From positions 2,307,971-2,371,970 of the forward strand of contig NZ_KK211190.1 in assembly GCF_000620865.1 (NCBI RefSeq): a DNA stretch of 64,000 nucleotides. The letters are read 5' to 3'. Position 1 is the stretch's first letter. Every line of letters starts with the position of its first letter. A model generated the notes under the pieces. The model saw only the letters and a list, made by a program, of their open reading frames with translations, had not been told where the DNA came from and did no database searches. The translations under genes were made by a program, and so were the position numbers. This DNA comes from Exiguobacterium sibiricum 7-3 (GTDB taxonomy: Bacteria > Bacillota > Bacilli > Exiguobacteriales > Exiguobacteriaceae). Shown piece by piece: positions 17,619 through 25,653 of the stretch.

Positions 17619-18536
17619 ATGAAAAAGAAACTTTTAAGTGTAGCAGCAGTGGCAAGTGTATTCACATTAGCAGCATGTGGTTCAAATGACGAAGCTGTCA
17701 TCAACTACAAAGGTGGAGAAGTCAATAAAGCGGACGTCCAGGACGAGGCGTACCAAAAAGCAGGCGCACAAATTGCTTTCCAACAAACGATGAACAAACT
17801 GCTTGAAAAAGAATACGGTAAAAAAGTAACGGATAAAGAAGTAGAAGCTGAAGTCAAGAAAACAAAAGATCAGTTCCCGGATAAAGAGCAGTTCAATTCG
17901 ACACTTCAAACAGCTGGTATCAAAAGCGAAAAAGAATTCGAAAAAGTTCTTCGGACACAAATGCTCTTAACAGAAGCAAAATCAGCAAAATCAAAAGTAA
18001 CGGATAAAGAAATCGAAGATCGTTTCAACCAGGAAAAAGTGGAAGTCAAAGCAAGCCACATTCTTGTTGAAAAAGAAGCTGATGCAAAAGCAATCAAGAA
18101 ACAACTTGATGAAGGCGGCGATTTCGCTAAAATTGCTAAAGCTAAATCAACGGACACTGGTAGCGCAACAAAAGGTGGAGATCTTGGATACTTCACAAAA
18201 GGTAAAATGGTCGAGGAATTCGAAAATTATGCGTTCAAGGATGGCGTTGAAGGTAAAATTTCTGACCCGATCAAAACACAATTCGGATATCACATCATCA
18301 AAGTAACAGACCGTAAAGAGAAAAAAGACTTTACGCTCGAAAAAGAATCCGATCGAATCAAAAAGGCATTAGCTGAAGAAAAAGCAGCTCAAGTCAATCC
18401 AAACGACATCTACCGTTCATTGATGAAGAAGTATGATGTTAAAATCGAGAACAAAGACTTCAAGGATGCTTTTGACCTCGATAAGCAAGAGCAACAACAA
18501 ATGCAACAACAGATGCAACAGCAACAGCAACAATAA
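17619..18536 (+). CDS. prsA: Foldase lipoprotein PrsA (parvulin peptidyl-prolyl isomerase)
   Basis: 305 residues. Lipoprotein signal MKKKLLSVAAVASVFTLAACG with lipobox LAAC, Cys20 becoming the lipidated N-terminus on the outer face of the membrane. Residues about 25-135 are the SurA-like chaperone part. The parvulin domain (VEVKASHILVEKEADAKAI... GGDLGYFTKGKMV... FGYHIIKVTDR) spans about 140-235. It assists folding of secreted proteins. The last 16 residues are almost entirely Gln and Met, a low-complexity tail not typical of B. subtilis PrsA. Confidence 0.95.
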   Translation: MKKKLLSVAAVASVFTLAACGSNDEAVINYKGGEVNKADVQDEAYQKAGAQIAFQQTMNKLLEKEYGKKVTDKEVEAEVKKTKDQFPDKEQFNSTLQTAGIKSEKEFEKVLRTQMLLTEAKSAKSKVTDKEIEDRFNQEKVEVKASHILVEKEADAKAIKKQLDEGGDFAKIAKAKSTDTGSATKGGDLGYFTKGKMVEEFENYAFKDGVEGKISDPIKTQFGYHIIKVTDRKEKKDFTLEKESDRIKKALAEEKAAQVNPNDIYRSLMKKYDVKIENKDFKDAFDLDKQEQQQMQQQMQQQQQQ

Positions 18537-18539
18537 GCT

Positions 18540-18581
18540 TAAAAATCCCTGCTTCCATCTTGGAAGGCAGGGATTTTTTTG
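18540..18581. terminator. Bidirectional terminator between prsA and the OYE gene
   Basis: Hairpin AAAAATCCCTGC / GCAGGGATTTTT with inner TTCCA/TGGAA pairing, one bulged G and flanking A and T runs. Confidence 0.85.
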
Positions 18582-18599
18582 GTTATGCTTTTATTCCTA

Positions 18600-19622
18600 T
18601 TAACGAATCGGAGCCCGTTCATATTGTTTCGGTAAACTGACCTCGTCTTTGAGTTCTGCTGCCGCATGATAGACCCAGTACGGTTGACGCAAAAGTTCAC
18701 GGGCAAGCAGGATGACATCCGCTCGTTCACTGCGAATGATCTCTTCTGCAAGCGTCGCCGTCGTAATCAGACCCACGGCTCCAGTCTTGATTCCGGTTGC
18801 TTGCTTGATTTCAGCTGCATACGGCACTTGATAACCGGGATACACGTCCGGAACTGCATTGGCAACAACCGCTCCAGAACTGCAATCGAGCAAATCGATC
18901 TTCCGTTTTAACAGTTCCTCGGCCAGTGGAATATAATCCGTTGCCGTCATCCCGCCTGCTGCATGGTCCGCTGCCGAAATCCGGACCCATAATGACAAAT
19001 TGGATTTTTCTTGAACCGCATCAATGATTTCAAGCAAAAAGCGCATCCGATTTTCCATTGATCCACCGTATTGATCTTGGCGTTTATTCGACAATGGAGA
19101 TAAAAATGTGTTGATCAAATAGCCATGTGCTCCATGTAATTCGATGAAATCGTAACCCGCTTGTTCGACACGAAGTGCCGCCTCGACAAATTGTTGTTTG
19201 ATAACATCGATTTCTTCTACAGTCAATTCATGCGGATGGTCGTATGAATCGTCAAATCCGATTGCTGATGGTGCGACAGGCGGTTTAGCCGTCGTACTTT
19301 TTCGCCCGGCGTGCGCCAGTTGGATACCTGCTTTTGCCCCCGCCGCTTTCACTTGATCTGCAATGCGACGAAGTCCGTCGATATGTTCATCCGACCAAAC
19401 GCCTAAATCACCTGCTGAGATTCGTCCGTCTGGTGTGACAGCCGTTGCCTCTAAGATGACACCACCGACGCCACCAACAGCACGTGAGGCATAATGTGTG
19501 ACATGCCAATCTGTTACGAGACCATCGTCTTTTGCACTGTACATACACATTGGTGCCATGATGACACGATTCCGGAACAGAAGTTCACCGATTTGGATTG
19601 CTTCGAATAGTTTTGTTTTCAT
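18600..19622 (-). CDS. namA: NADPH dehydrogenase, Old Yellow Enzyme family (YqjM/NamA type)
   Basis: 340-residue FMN enzyme reducing activated C=C bonds of enals, enones and nitro compounds with NADPH. From the chosen start, PMCMYS places Cys26 and Tyr28 exactly where YqjM has its thiophenolic active-site pair; ELHGAHGYLINTFLSP gives the FMN/substrate histidines, and C-terminal VGLITTATLAEEI, LLARELLRQPYW and QYERA match the family. The ATG at 19620-19622 has AGAGGAG upstream; an in-frame codon 42 bases further out would add 14 unmatched residues. Probably involved in electrophile detoxification. Confidence 0.92.
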   Translation of the reverse strand: MKTKLFEAIQIGELLFRNRVIMAPMCMYSAKDDGLVTDWHVTHYASRAVGGVGGVILEATAVTPDGRISAGDLGVWSDEHIDGLRRIADQVKAAGAKAGIQLAHAGRKSTTAKPPVAPSAIGFDDSYDHPHELTVEEIDVIKQQFVEAALRVEQAGYDFIELHGAHGYLINTFLSPLSNKRQDQYGGSMENRMRFLLEIIDAVQEKSNLSLWVRISAADHAAGGMTATDYIPLAEELLKRKIDLLDCSSGAVVANAVPDVYPGYQVPYAAEIKQATGIKTGAVGLITTATLAEEIIRSERADVILLARELLRQPYWVYHAAAELKDEVSLPKQYERAPIR

Positions 19623-19678
19623 GAATTTCACTCCTCTGATCAATTTCAAATCCTTTTGAATCACTTCAAGTCATTTAT

Positions 19679-20599
19679 TCATAGCTTGGGACGATAAAAA
19701 GATCGATTATCTAACGCAAATGACCGTTCAGAAAACTGACCGGGCTCTACATACTCGAGCAAACGATCCATCATCGTCATTCGTGCATCCAAATTATCAA
19801 TCAAGAATAATACTTCGGCTTCACGCATCTGTGGTGCGACTGCCGACCCCCACTCGGGACGACCATGATGGCTTAAAACGAGATGTTGTAAGACCGTCAA
19901 AAGTTCTGCGTCGATTTGTAACTCCGCCCCGACTTTTTCTAATTCTGCGACCATCAATGAAATATGCCCGACAAGCTTTCCGGGAAGCGTATATTCCGGT
20001 GTCACAGGATCAGACAGTTCCTTGATTTTTGCATAGTCATGCAAGACGACACCTGCAATCAACAAATCACGGTTTAAAGTAGGATACAAACGGGCGATTT
20101 GGTCAGCCAGTTTTAACATCGAAAGGACATGATACGATAAACCAGAATAAAACGCATGATGGTTTTTGACTGCGGCCGGATGTGTAAAATATGCATCGAA
20201 ATCCTTGATGACCAGATGCTTGACCAGTTTCTTCATCTCGGCATGTTGAATCGATTCGATGAAGCCAAGTACTTCCGTTTCAATCTGTTCACGCGGAAGA
20301 GGAGCCGATTGAATGTAGTCTTCCACATTCGTTTCGTCCAGGACGGTAATTTGCTTCAGCTTCAATTGTGTTCGTCCTCGGTAATCCATCACTTCACCCG
20401 CCGCATGGACGATGAATTTCGGTGCATATTTTTCAAGATCGCTTGTATCCCACATCTTTGTTTCAATTTCTCCCGTTTTATCTGCTAAAATCAATGTCAG
20501 ATAAGGTTTTCCGTTTGCAGCAATTCCTTTTAATGCCTGCTTGATCATGACTCGTTGATCGAGCATTTCCCCAATTGCTAACTGACCGATACCTTTCAT
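19679..20599 (-). CDS. yhaM: 3'-5' exoribonuclease YhaM
   Basis: 306 residues. An N-terminal OB-fold (GKPYLTLILADKTGEIETKMWD ... YRGRTQLKLKQI) is followed by an HD-type nuclease domain with NHHAFYSGLSYHV, VVLHDYAKIKEL (His-Asp pair), GHISLM and LSHHGRPEWGS. It degrades RNA and single-stranded DNA from the 3' end. The HD motif reads HDYAK where B. subtilis has HDLGK, a mild variation. The start at 20599 has AAAGGATGTG with 7-base spacing; the ATG 12 bases upstream has none. Neighbourhood conserved with prsA. Confidence 0.93.
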   Translation of the reverse strand: MKGIGQLAIGEMLDQRVMIKQALKGIAANGKPYLTLILADKTGEIETKMWDTSDLEKYAPKFIVHAAGEVMDYRGRTQLKLKQITVLDETNVEDYIQSAPLPREQIETEVLGFIESIQHAEMKKLVKHLVIKDFDAYFTHPAAVKNHHAFYSGLSYHVLSMLKLADQIARLYPTLNRDLLIAGVVLHDYAKIKELSDPVTPEYTLPGKLVGHISLMVAELEKVGAELQIDAELLTVLQHLVLSHHGRPEWGSAVAPQMREAEVLFLIDNLDARMTMMDRLLEYVEPGQFSERSFALDNRSFYRPKL

Positions 20600-20710
20600 T
20601 TCACAACACATCCTTTTTATTTATCTGGACTCATTTCGATTGGAGCTATTTACATATTTCTCTGACTGTCAAACGTCACTCTACCATTCTACTATATAGG
20701 AGCTCAAAAC

Positions 20711-21625
20711 ATGGAATTCGACTCACTCTTTACATGGCATCGTTTTTTAACGCTTGCTGAATTTGAAGAATATTTTCATTCTGAAACACCAACCGATGCC
20801 TTTAAGTTGGACTGGTTGAATCAACTGTCCACAAAAGATATGAACTTTACACGTGTCGAACTCGACTTATTATACGGATCCATCATAACTTGGCAAAATC
20901 CGGCCGATAAAAGCGATCGCCGCTCTATCTGTTATTATCTTTCACCGACGGAACTGATTACAATCGGCTTATCGGAACATACGGTTTCCTTAATTGAACC
21001 GTTTGAGACTACGACCCCTTTCGAAGCTTTTTATGCCCTGTTATCCCTGCAAATGAATACCTACTTCTCGGGAATCGATGCTTTTGAAACAGAACTTTTT
21101 TTGAGACAAGATGAGCTCCGGGGAAGCATCGACGAAAATTCTCTCGACAGTATTTTTGGCTTACGCGATACGATCGAAAACTGGTCCGACTTGATCGTCC
21201 CGTTCCGTGAGCTTGTTTTAGCAGGTCCCGAAGCTTTCGTTCGGCAAAGTACGTACACGGATGCTTTACCTTACCGACTGGCAGAAAAACGGGTAAAACG
21301 TCTGTTGATGCTGATTGAACACTATCAAAAAGATATCGAGGTATTGCTTGATCTTTCGACAACCGTCTCGAACTTCAGAGGAAATGAAATCATGAAAGCC
21401 CTGACGATTTTCACAGCCGTTGCCACGCCAATGATGGCCCTCGGTGCGATTTGGGGAATGAATTTTAAAAATATGCCAGAGCTCGACTGGAAATATGGAT
21501 ATGCCAGCTCCCTCTTTTTGATTTTCCTTACGACCGGCGGAATCTTTTATTGGATGAAACGCCGTGGTTGGTTAGGAGCGCTCGTCCGAATGCCTAATAA
21601 AAAGTCGAGAGTAAAAAATAGATGA
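20711..21625 (+). CDS. CorA-family divalent cation transporter
   Basis: 304 residues. A large soluble N-terminal domain (about 1-235) precedes two C-terminal transmembrane helices. The first (AVATPMMALGAIWGMNFKN) ends in the GMN signature (here WGMNF) that forms the selectivity loop of CorA Mg2+/Co2+/Ni2+ channels, and a basic tail ends the protein. The N-terminal domain is divergent and the sequence is closest to short CorA-like proteins of Bacillales. A LexA box begins 3 bases after its stop and belongs to dinB. Confidence 0.8.
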   Translation: MEFDSLFTWHRFLTLAEFEEYFHSETPTDAFKLDWLNQLSTKDMNFTRVELDLLYGSIITWQNPADKSDRRSICYYLSPTELITIGLSEHTVSLIEPFETTTPFEAFYALLSLQMNTYFSGIDAFETELFLRQDELRGSIDENSLDSIFGLRDTIENWSDLIVPFRELVLAGPEAFVRQSTYTDALPYRLAEKRVKRLLMLIEHYQKDIEVLLDLSTTVSNFRGNEIMKALTIFTAVATPMMALGAIWGMNFKNMPELDWKYGYASSLFLIFLTTGGIFYWMKRRGWLGALVRMPNKKSRVKNR

Positions 21626-21627
21626 CA

Positions 21628-21639
21628 GAACATAAGTTC
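21628..21639. promoter_or_regulatory. LexA (SOS) box of dinB
   Basis: GAACATAAGTTC fits the Gram-positive LexA core GAAC-N4-GTTC. It lies in the spacer upstream of a TATACT -10 (21642-21647) and about 50 bases before dinB, so dinB should be induced by DNA damage. Confidence 0.75.
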
Positions 21640-21660
21640 GTTATACTTAGTGTAACGAAC
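21636..21660. promoter_or_regulatory. 25-bp near-perfect palindrome in the dinB promoter
   Basis: GTTCGTTATACT and AGTGTAACGAAC are inverted 12-base arms around a single T, with one mismatched pair. The dyad overlaps the last four bases of the LexA box and the TATACT -10 element, so a second regulator or LexA contact may act here. Confidence 0.55.
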
Positions 21661-21687
21661 TAACCGATTGAAAGAAAGGAGGAGACG

Positions 21688-22770
21688 ATGATGGGAAGAA
21701 AAATCATTCATGTCGACATGGACGCGTTTTACGCCTCTGTGGAACAGCGCGATCGACCGCATCTAAAAGGGGTTCCCGTCATCGTCGGTGGCCCTCCTCA
21801 TGCGCGAGGTGTCGTCGCCACCTGTTCGTATGAAGCACGTAAATACGGCATTCACAGCGCCATGCCGTCTCGACGGGCATTTCAACTGTGTCCGCGGGCC
21901 GTTTTCCTGCGCCCCCGTTTTGAAGTGTACCGTGCTGTCAGTGCCCAAATCATGGAGTTATTTCTTGAGGTCACGCCTCTTGTCGAACCACTTTCGTTAG
22001 ATGAAGCCTATCTTGACGTCACAGAAAACAACCTGCAGATGACAAGTGCGACGCATATTGCCCAGTACATTCTGACTGAAATCAAACGACGGACAGGTTT
22101 GACTGCCTCTGCCGGTGTATCGAACTCAAAACTTGTTGCTAAAATTGCCTCGGGTCATCAAAAACCAAACGGGTTAACCGTTTTGCCTCCGGATGCTGTC
22201 TTACCTTTTTTATCCGGATTAAAGATCGGGGATTTACACGGAGTCGGAAAAGTCACGGAGCAAACGCTCCAAAAACATGGTTTCAACACTGTGGCAGATA
22301 TCCAACAATCGCCGATAGCTGAACTGCGGGGGCTACTCGGCCGAGATCGGGGAACTGAACTGTATACGATGGCGCACGGTGAAGATGAACGAATGGTCCG
22401 CCCGCACCGGGAACGGAAATCAATCGGATCTGAAAGTACGTTCGAAGAAGATACAGAAGATATCGATACCATTTTCGAAACGTTAAAACGCGAAGCACTG
22501 TCCGTTGTCAAAACGCTGAACCAAAAGGAACTGGTCTGCAGAACCGTCACAATTAAATGGAAAACGGAAGATTTCCAGTCTCGCTCTAAACGTTATACGT
22601 TTTTAGAAGAAACGGCTGATGAAGAAACGTTACTCCGGGTTACGACCAAACTGTTTAATGAAATTGACTTTTCAGGTCCGATCCGCCTGATCGGCATGAG
22701 CGTCAGTCATCTTGAATCCCCCCCCCTCTCCAAACAATTAACGTGGCAAGACATTGATTCATACTTGTAA
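21688..22770 (+). CDS. dinB: DNA polymerase IV (Y family)
   Basis: 360-residue error-prone translesion polymerase. Catalytic acids are visible in KIIHVDMDAFYASVE (near residue 8) and LSLDEAYLDV. Other family segments are YEARKYGIHSAMP, GVSNSKLVAKIAS, helix-hairpin-helix DLHGVGKVTEQTLQKHG, and RKSIGSESTFEEDTEDI at the little-finger domain start. Strong AAAGGAGGAG precedes ATGATG. The promoter has a LexA box. The short C-terminus lacks an obvious QLxLF beta-clamp motif, which is worth noting. Confidence 0.95.
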   Translation: MMGRKIIHVDMDAFYASVEQRDRPHLKGVPVIVGGPPHARGVVATCSYEARKYGIHSAMPSRRAFQLCPRAVFLRPRFEVYRAVSAQIMELFLEVTPLVEPLSLDEAYLDVTENNLQMTSATHIAQYILTEIKRRTGLTASAGVSNSKLVAKIASGHQKPNGLTVLPPDAVLPFLSGLKIGDLHGVGKVTEQTLQKHGFNTVADIQQSPIAELRGLLGRDRGTELYTMAHGEDERMVRPHRERKSIGSESTFEEDTEDIDTIFETLKREALSVVKTLNQKELVCRTVTIKWKTEDFQSRSKRYTFLEETADEETLLRVTTKLFNEIDFSGPIRLIGMSVSHLESPPLSKQLTWQDIDSYL

Positions 22771-22793
22771 AATGAATGACTATTCATTACACT
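22765..22793 (+). promoter_or_regulatory. Candidate promoter of the yhzD-like gene with a FadR-like operator
   Basis: TTGTAA (22765-22770), 17-base spacer, TACACT (22788-22793). The spacer holds TGAATGACTATTCATTAC (22773-22790), which agrees at 16 of 18 positions with the B. subtilis FadR (YsiA) operator TGAATGAMTANTCATTCA. Its core AATGAAT-GACT-ATTCATT is a perfect dyad. A TetR-family repressor bound here would block polymerase. Confidence 0.55.
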
Positions 22794-22827
22794 TAAGCTA
22801 GTTATTTCGGATAAGGAGGAATCAGCC

Positions 22828-23046
22828 ATGCTTTATACGATTACCGCATTTTCAGATCGAGGACAAACGTTACTGGATGATACCTTTGACGCTCCCTCCG
22901 ATTCTGAGGCGCGTCAAGAAGGTATCCGCCGCCTGAAAGAAGCAGACTTGGAACACCGCGGAGCACGTGTGACCCGTGCCGGACAGTTGGTTCATTTTGA
23001 ACGGGCTTACCTCCCTCGCCTTGTATCAACGGAAAAAACATCATGA
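22828..23046 (+). CDS. Small YhzD-like protein
   Basis: 72 residues, mixed alpha/beta, reading MLYTITAFSDRGQTLLDDTFDA with an acidic middle. It resembles the small Bacillus YhzD family (unknown function), an assignment made from memory of sequence character and location next to yheA/yheB, and only moderately sure. A strong AAGGAGG precedes the ATG. A promoter with a FadR-like operator lies just upstream, suggesting fatty-acid-linked or TetR-type control. Confidence 0.5.
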   Translation: MLYTITAFSDRGQTLLDDTFDAPSDSEARQEGIRRLKEADLEHRGARVTRAGQLVHFERAYLPRLVSTEKTS

Positions 23047-23090
23047 AAAAAGCCTCGTTCCGATGAAACGGAAGCGAGGCTTTTTCATGA
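23047..23090. terminator. Bidirectional intrinsic terminator
   Basis: Hairpin AAAAAGCCTCG / CGAGGCTTTTT with inner TTCCG/CGGAA pairing, between the convergent yhzD-like and yheA genes. Confidence 0.88.
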
Positions 23091-23092
23091 TG

Positions 23093-23470
23093 TCATTGAA
23101 CGTCGTCTTGATTTTGTTCCATCATCGGTGCGTATAGTTCTTCGAGTGGCTTCATGATGATTTGTGTCACTTCCGTCAACATCGTGTGCATGCGTTGTTC
23201 TTCCTGCATCAGTTGACCAATCAATGGATTGTTTTGGACTTCCAGCATCTTCGCTTGTGCCGATGCCATATCCTCAGGTGTGATTTCTTCACCTTGCATT
23301 TGTTTTTGTTGTAACTCAAGTTGCACGTTGCGGAATGAGGCGAATAGCTCATTCGACATTGGATCCGCATTGACTTGCGCATACAAATCCTTAAGTGTAG
23401 TGTATTCTGATGTTTCACGTAGTGCACGCTCTAGTGTGTAAGCATGATCGTATAAGTTTGTTTCAGACAT
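23093..23470 (-). CDS. yheA: YlbF/YmcA family protein YheA
   Basis: 125-residue helical protein. LYDHAYTLERALRETSEYTTLKDLYAQVNADP, FRNVQLELQQKQMQGEEIT and MKPLEELY match B. subtilis YheA closely. Paralogues YlbF and YmcA act in an RNase Y-associated complex, but YheA itself has no firm function. The start is ATG at 23468-23470 with GGAGGG 7 bases upstream; a longer frame that would overlap yheB is not supported. It lies downstream of yheB in an operon with a 20-base gap. Confidence 0.92.
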   Translation of the reverse strand: MSETNLYDHAYTLERALRETSEYTTLKDLYAQVNADPMSNELFASFRNVQLELQQKQMQGEEITPEDMASAQAKMLEVQNNPLIGQLMQEEQRMHTMLTEVTQIIMKPLEELYAPMMEQNQDDVQ

Positions 23471-23490
23471 ATTTGAACCCTCCAATTTAG

Positions 23491-24627
23491 TTAAACGATA
23501 AGAAGTATCGCTTGTATCATTCCAATTAAACCACCTAATAGTCCCCCAAGCCAAGTGATAGCCCGGAATTCTCTTCTTGAAATCGACAGGACGATTTCTT
23601 CCAGATACGCGGTATCCAGTAAATCGACTTCTTCCCGAACAATCGTTTCGAGATCCAGTGTCGCCATGATTCGCTCGACTTGTTCGACCAGGCGGACCAC
23701 CACTTGTTTAGAAAGCATCGGAACCATTTCTTGACTGATCCGGACTTCAAGCGGTTCCAGTAGTTCACGTAATTCCGTATCCAATAATTTCGTCAATGGA
23801 ATACGCGTTAAGATTTCTGATTTCATTCGCTCGATGAGTTGTTGTTCCGTCTCCGCTCCAAGCAGTTCTTCAACCGGCCGCTCTAGTAACGCACTGATTT
23901 CTTGTTCGACCATTTCACTGATGAACTGGTGTGTCGACTTTCCTTGTATTACCCGTTTGAGTTCCGGTTGAATCATTTCCACGAGATTGACATTAGCCAG
24001 CAACATCCCGAACATGCCTCCGCCTAATTTACTTTGAATGAACTGAGCGACCGTTTCTTCCAGTTTCATTTTCCCGGCTGGACTGTCAAAATACTGTTCG
24101 GTTTGCCGAAGTAATGTCTCGACAATCCCAGGAATCGCTGTCTTGATTTTTGTCGTTCCGCCATCCCCGAGGACTTCTGATAACCGCGCTGTTTTAACCG
24201 AAGCAGCCATCGTTACCAATTCCTGATCAATCCGATGCTCCATTTGATGTTGTAATTTACCTTCCGGATTCGTGACAAATCGTTCGGCAATTTCACGAAT
24301 TGTTTTCGCCGAGCGCGTCCACTTCTGTAACTCCTGCTGAATCATCCGGGTAATTGCCTCGTATACGACCGGCTGCTGAAGCCGCTTGCTGATTCCTTCC
24401 GGAGTTAATAAATGTTTGACGACCGTTCGCCCGAGATTCGCCGCTAGTTCGTCACGACGTTTTGGAATTAGTCCCGGTGTAAACGGAATTCGGTACTTTC
24501 CGATATACTTTGCTTCAAGCGGACGAAATAACATCCGGATTGCGAGATGATTGGTGATTGCCCCAATCAATGCTCCAATGATGATCATTCCAATCATCTT
24601 TATAACTAAATCAACTTCTACTTGCAT
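23491..24627 (-). CDS. yheB: DUF445 membrane protein YheB
   Basis: 378 residues. N-terminal transmembrane helix followed by AITNHLAIRMLFRP, the DUF445 hallmark, and IPFTPGLIPKRRDELAANLGRTVVKHLLTPEGI. A long amphipathic helical middle follows, and a second transmembrane segment at the C-terminus (WLGGLLGGLIGMIQAILLIV). Function unknown. Paired with yheA as in B. subtilis. Divergent from the PucR-type regulator. Confidence 0.92.
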   Translation of the reverse strand: MQVEVDLVIKMIGMIIIGALIGAITNHLAIRMLFRPLEAKYIGKYRIPFTPGLIPKRRDELAANLGRTVVKHLLTPEGISKRLQQPVVYEAITRMIQQELQKWTRSAKTIREIAERFVTNPEGKLQHQMEHRIDQELVTMAASVKTARLSEVLGDGGTTKIKTAIPGIVETLLRQTEQYFDSPAGKMKLEETVAQFIQSKLGGGMFGMLLANVNLVEMIQPELKRVIQGKSTHQFISEMVEQEISALLERPVEELLGAETEQQLIERMKSEILTRIPLTKLLDTELRELLEPLEVRISQEMVPMLSKQVVVRLVEQVERIMATLDLETIVREEVDLLDTAYLEEIVLSISRREFRAITWLGGLLGGLIGMIQAILLIV

Positions 24628-24697
24628 AGATCCTCGTTCCTTCCGATTTTGGTATTGTGGTAAAGTCTTAGTAGGACTTTTTAGGGAGGCGCCTTGT

Positions 24698-25531
24698 ATG
24701 TTACATCAATTAACCGTCTTATTTAAGGATCATCTCTCCACCGATCCTACCTTGTACTGTACCGATAAGTATACCGTATATCAGTTAGCCGATGGACTGC
24801 GTTTCGGGATTGAAAATATGGTTCTCACTCCTCGTGAACTGGATTTGCTCGACCTGATTGCAGAACGGGTCGTTACGTCTGATTCCGATCAGATTGTCAC
24901 GTGGCGTCATCGGTTGGAACAACAGCACAGTGAAGAAGCAGACCCGTTTCGGATGATTCATTTCTTATTTGAACAACTTGACGTCCGGACCGGCGAAGAT
25001 TTGCAACAACTGCTGACTTCTTTTTTTCATCCGTCGAGTTGGATCATCCCGTTAACATCCAATCGTCTTGTCGTCATTGAACGGGAAGAGTCTGTCACAG
25101 AAAATGATTTACATGATTTTTTTACAGCTCTCCAGTCTGATTTTCTGATGGACGGCAAGGTCTTGATCGGCCAACAACGAAAATCCGGAGACCTGGCAGC
25201 TCAATTCCGGTTGGAGCAGGCTGCTTTACGTGAACTTCCCTTATTACACATTGAACGGTTCCTGCCTGCCCTGATGCGGTTGACGTTACTGTCGACAGAT
25301 ATCCGCGACGATTTGATCGAACGGTTCATCACACCGCTCGAACGCGAATCACGCGAGACGATCGATGCCTTTTGCCGCGCCAACTTAAATGTTTCACTGA
25401 CGGCTAAGCATCTCTTTTTACATCGAAACAGTCTTCAGTACCGGCTCGACCGACTGACGGAACAGACGGAAATCGATATCCGGTCGTTCGAGGGTGCGAT
25501 GTTCCTTTATACGCTTCTTCTTGTAGCATAG
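24698..25531 (+). CDS. PucR/CdaR-type transcriptional regulator, YxkF-like
   Basis: About 277 residues. The C-terminus (FCRANLNVSLTAKHLFLHRNSLQYRLDRLTEQTEIDIRSFEGAMFLYTLLL) is the PucR-type helix-turn-helix (HTH_30), in which N-x-S-x-TAKxLxxHRNTLxYRL is diagnostic. The N-terminal sensory part is unfamiliar. The start is ATG 24698 with GGGAGG upstream; an in-frame extension to 24551 would run antisense to yheB and is rejected. The next gene is msmX, and B. subtilis has yxkF beside msmX, so this is a plausible regulator of the shared sugar ATPase. Confidence 0.8.
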   Translation: MLHQLTVLFKDHLSTDPTLYCTDKYTVYQLADGLRFGIENMVLTPRELDLLDLIAERVVTSDSDQIVTWRHRLEQQHSEEADPFRMIHFLFEQLDVRTGEDLQQLLTSFFHPSSWIIPLTSNRLVVIEREESVTENDLHDFFTALQSDFLMDGKVLIGQQRKSGDLAAQFRLEQAALRELPLLHIERFLPALMRLTLLSTDIRDDLIERFITPLERESRETIDAFCRANLNVSLTAKHLFLHRNSLQYRLDRLTEQTEIDIRSFEGAMFLYTLLLVA

Positions 25532-25539
25532 TGACCAAA

Positions 25540-25553
25540 TGATAACGTTTACA
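25540..25553. promoter_or_regulatory. Catabolite responsive element (cre) upstream of msmX
   Basis: TGATAACGTTTACA matches the CcpA cre consensus TGWAANCGNTNWCA at all but one position. It lies about 45 bases before a TATACT -10 (25594-25599), consistent with CcpA control of msmX. Confidence 0.65.
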
Positions 25554-25605
25554 TTCTGGCATGTTGTCCATATGATTTTCGTACCAGTTCTCCTATACTA
25601 AGTCT

Positions 25606-25619
25606 TGTAAGCGTTATAG
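25606..25619. promoter_or_regulatory. Second cre-like site at the msmX transcription start
   Basis: TGTAAGCGTTATAG agrees with the cre consensus except at its last two positions. It starts about 7 bases after the TATACT -10, a position typical for repression. Confidence 0.45.
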
Positions 25620-25653
25620 TAACCGATTACTTAATTTACAGGAGGATGTACAC

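Noticed and set aside
17481..18536. PrsA tail as a frameshift artefact
   Set aside because: The frame is open through the tail to a stop directly before a strong terminator, with no alternative frame that restores a typical ending.
22158..22550. 130-codon frame antisense to dinB
   Set aside because: Low-complexity Ser-rich shadow of dinB codons without start signals.
24551..24697. N-terminal extension of the PucR-type regulator
   Set aside because: It would run antisense through the start of yheB and lacks a ribosome binding site; the ATG at 24698 has one.
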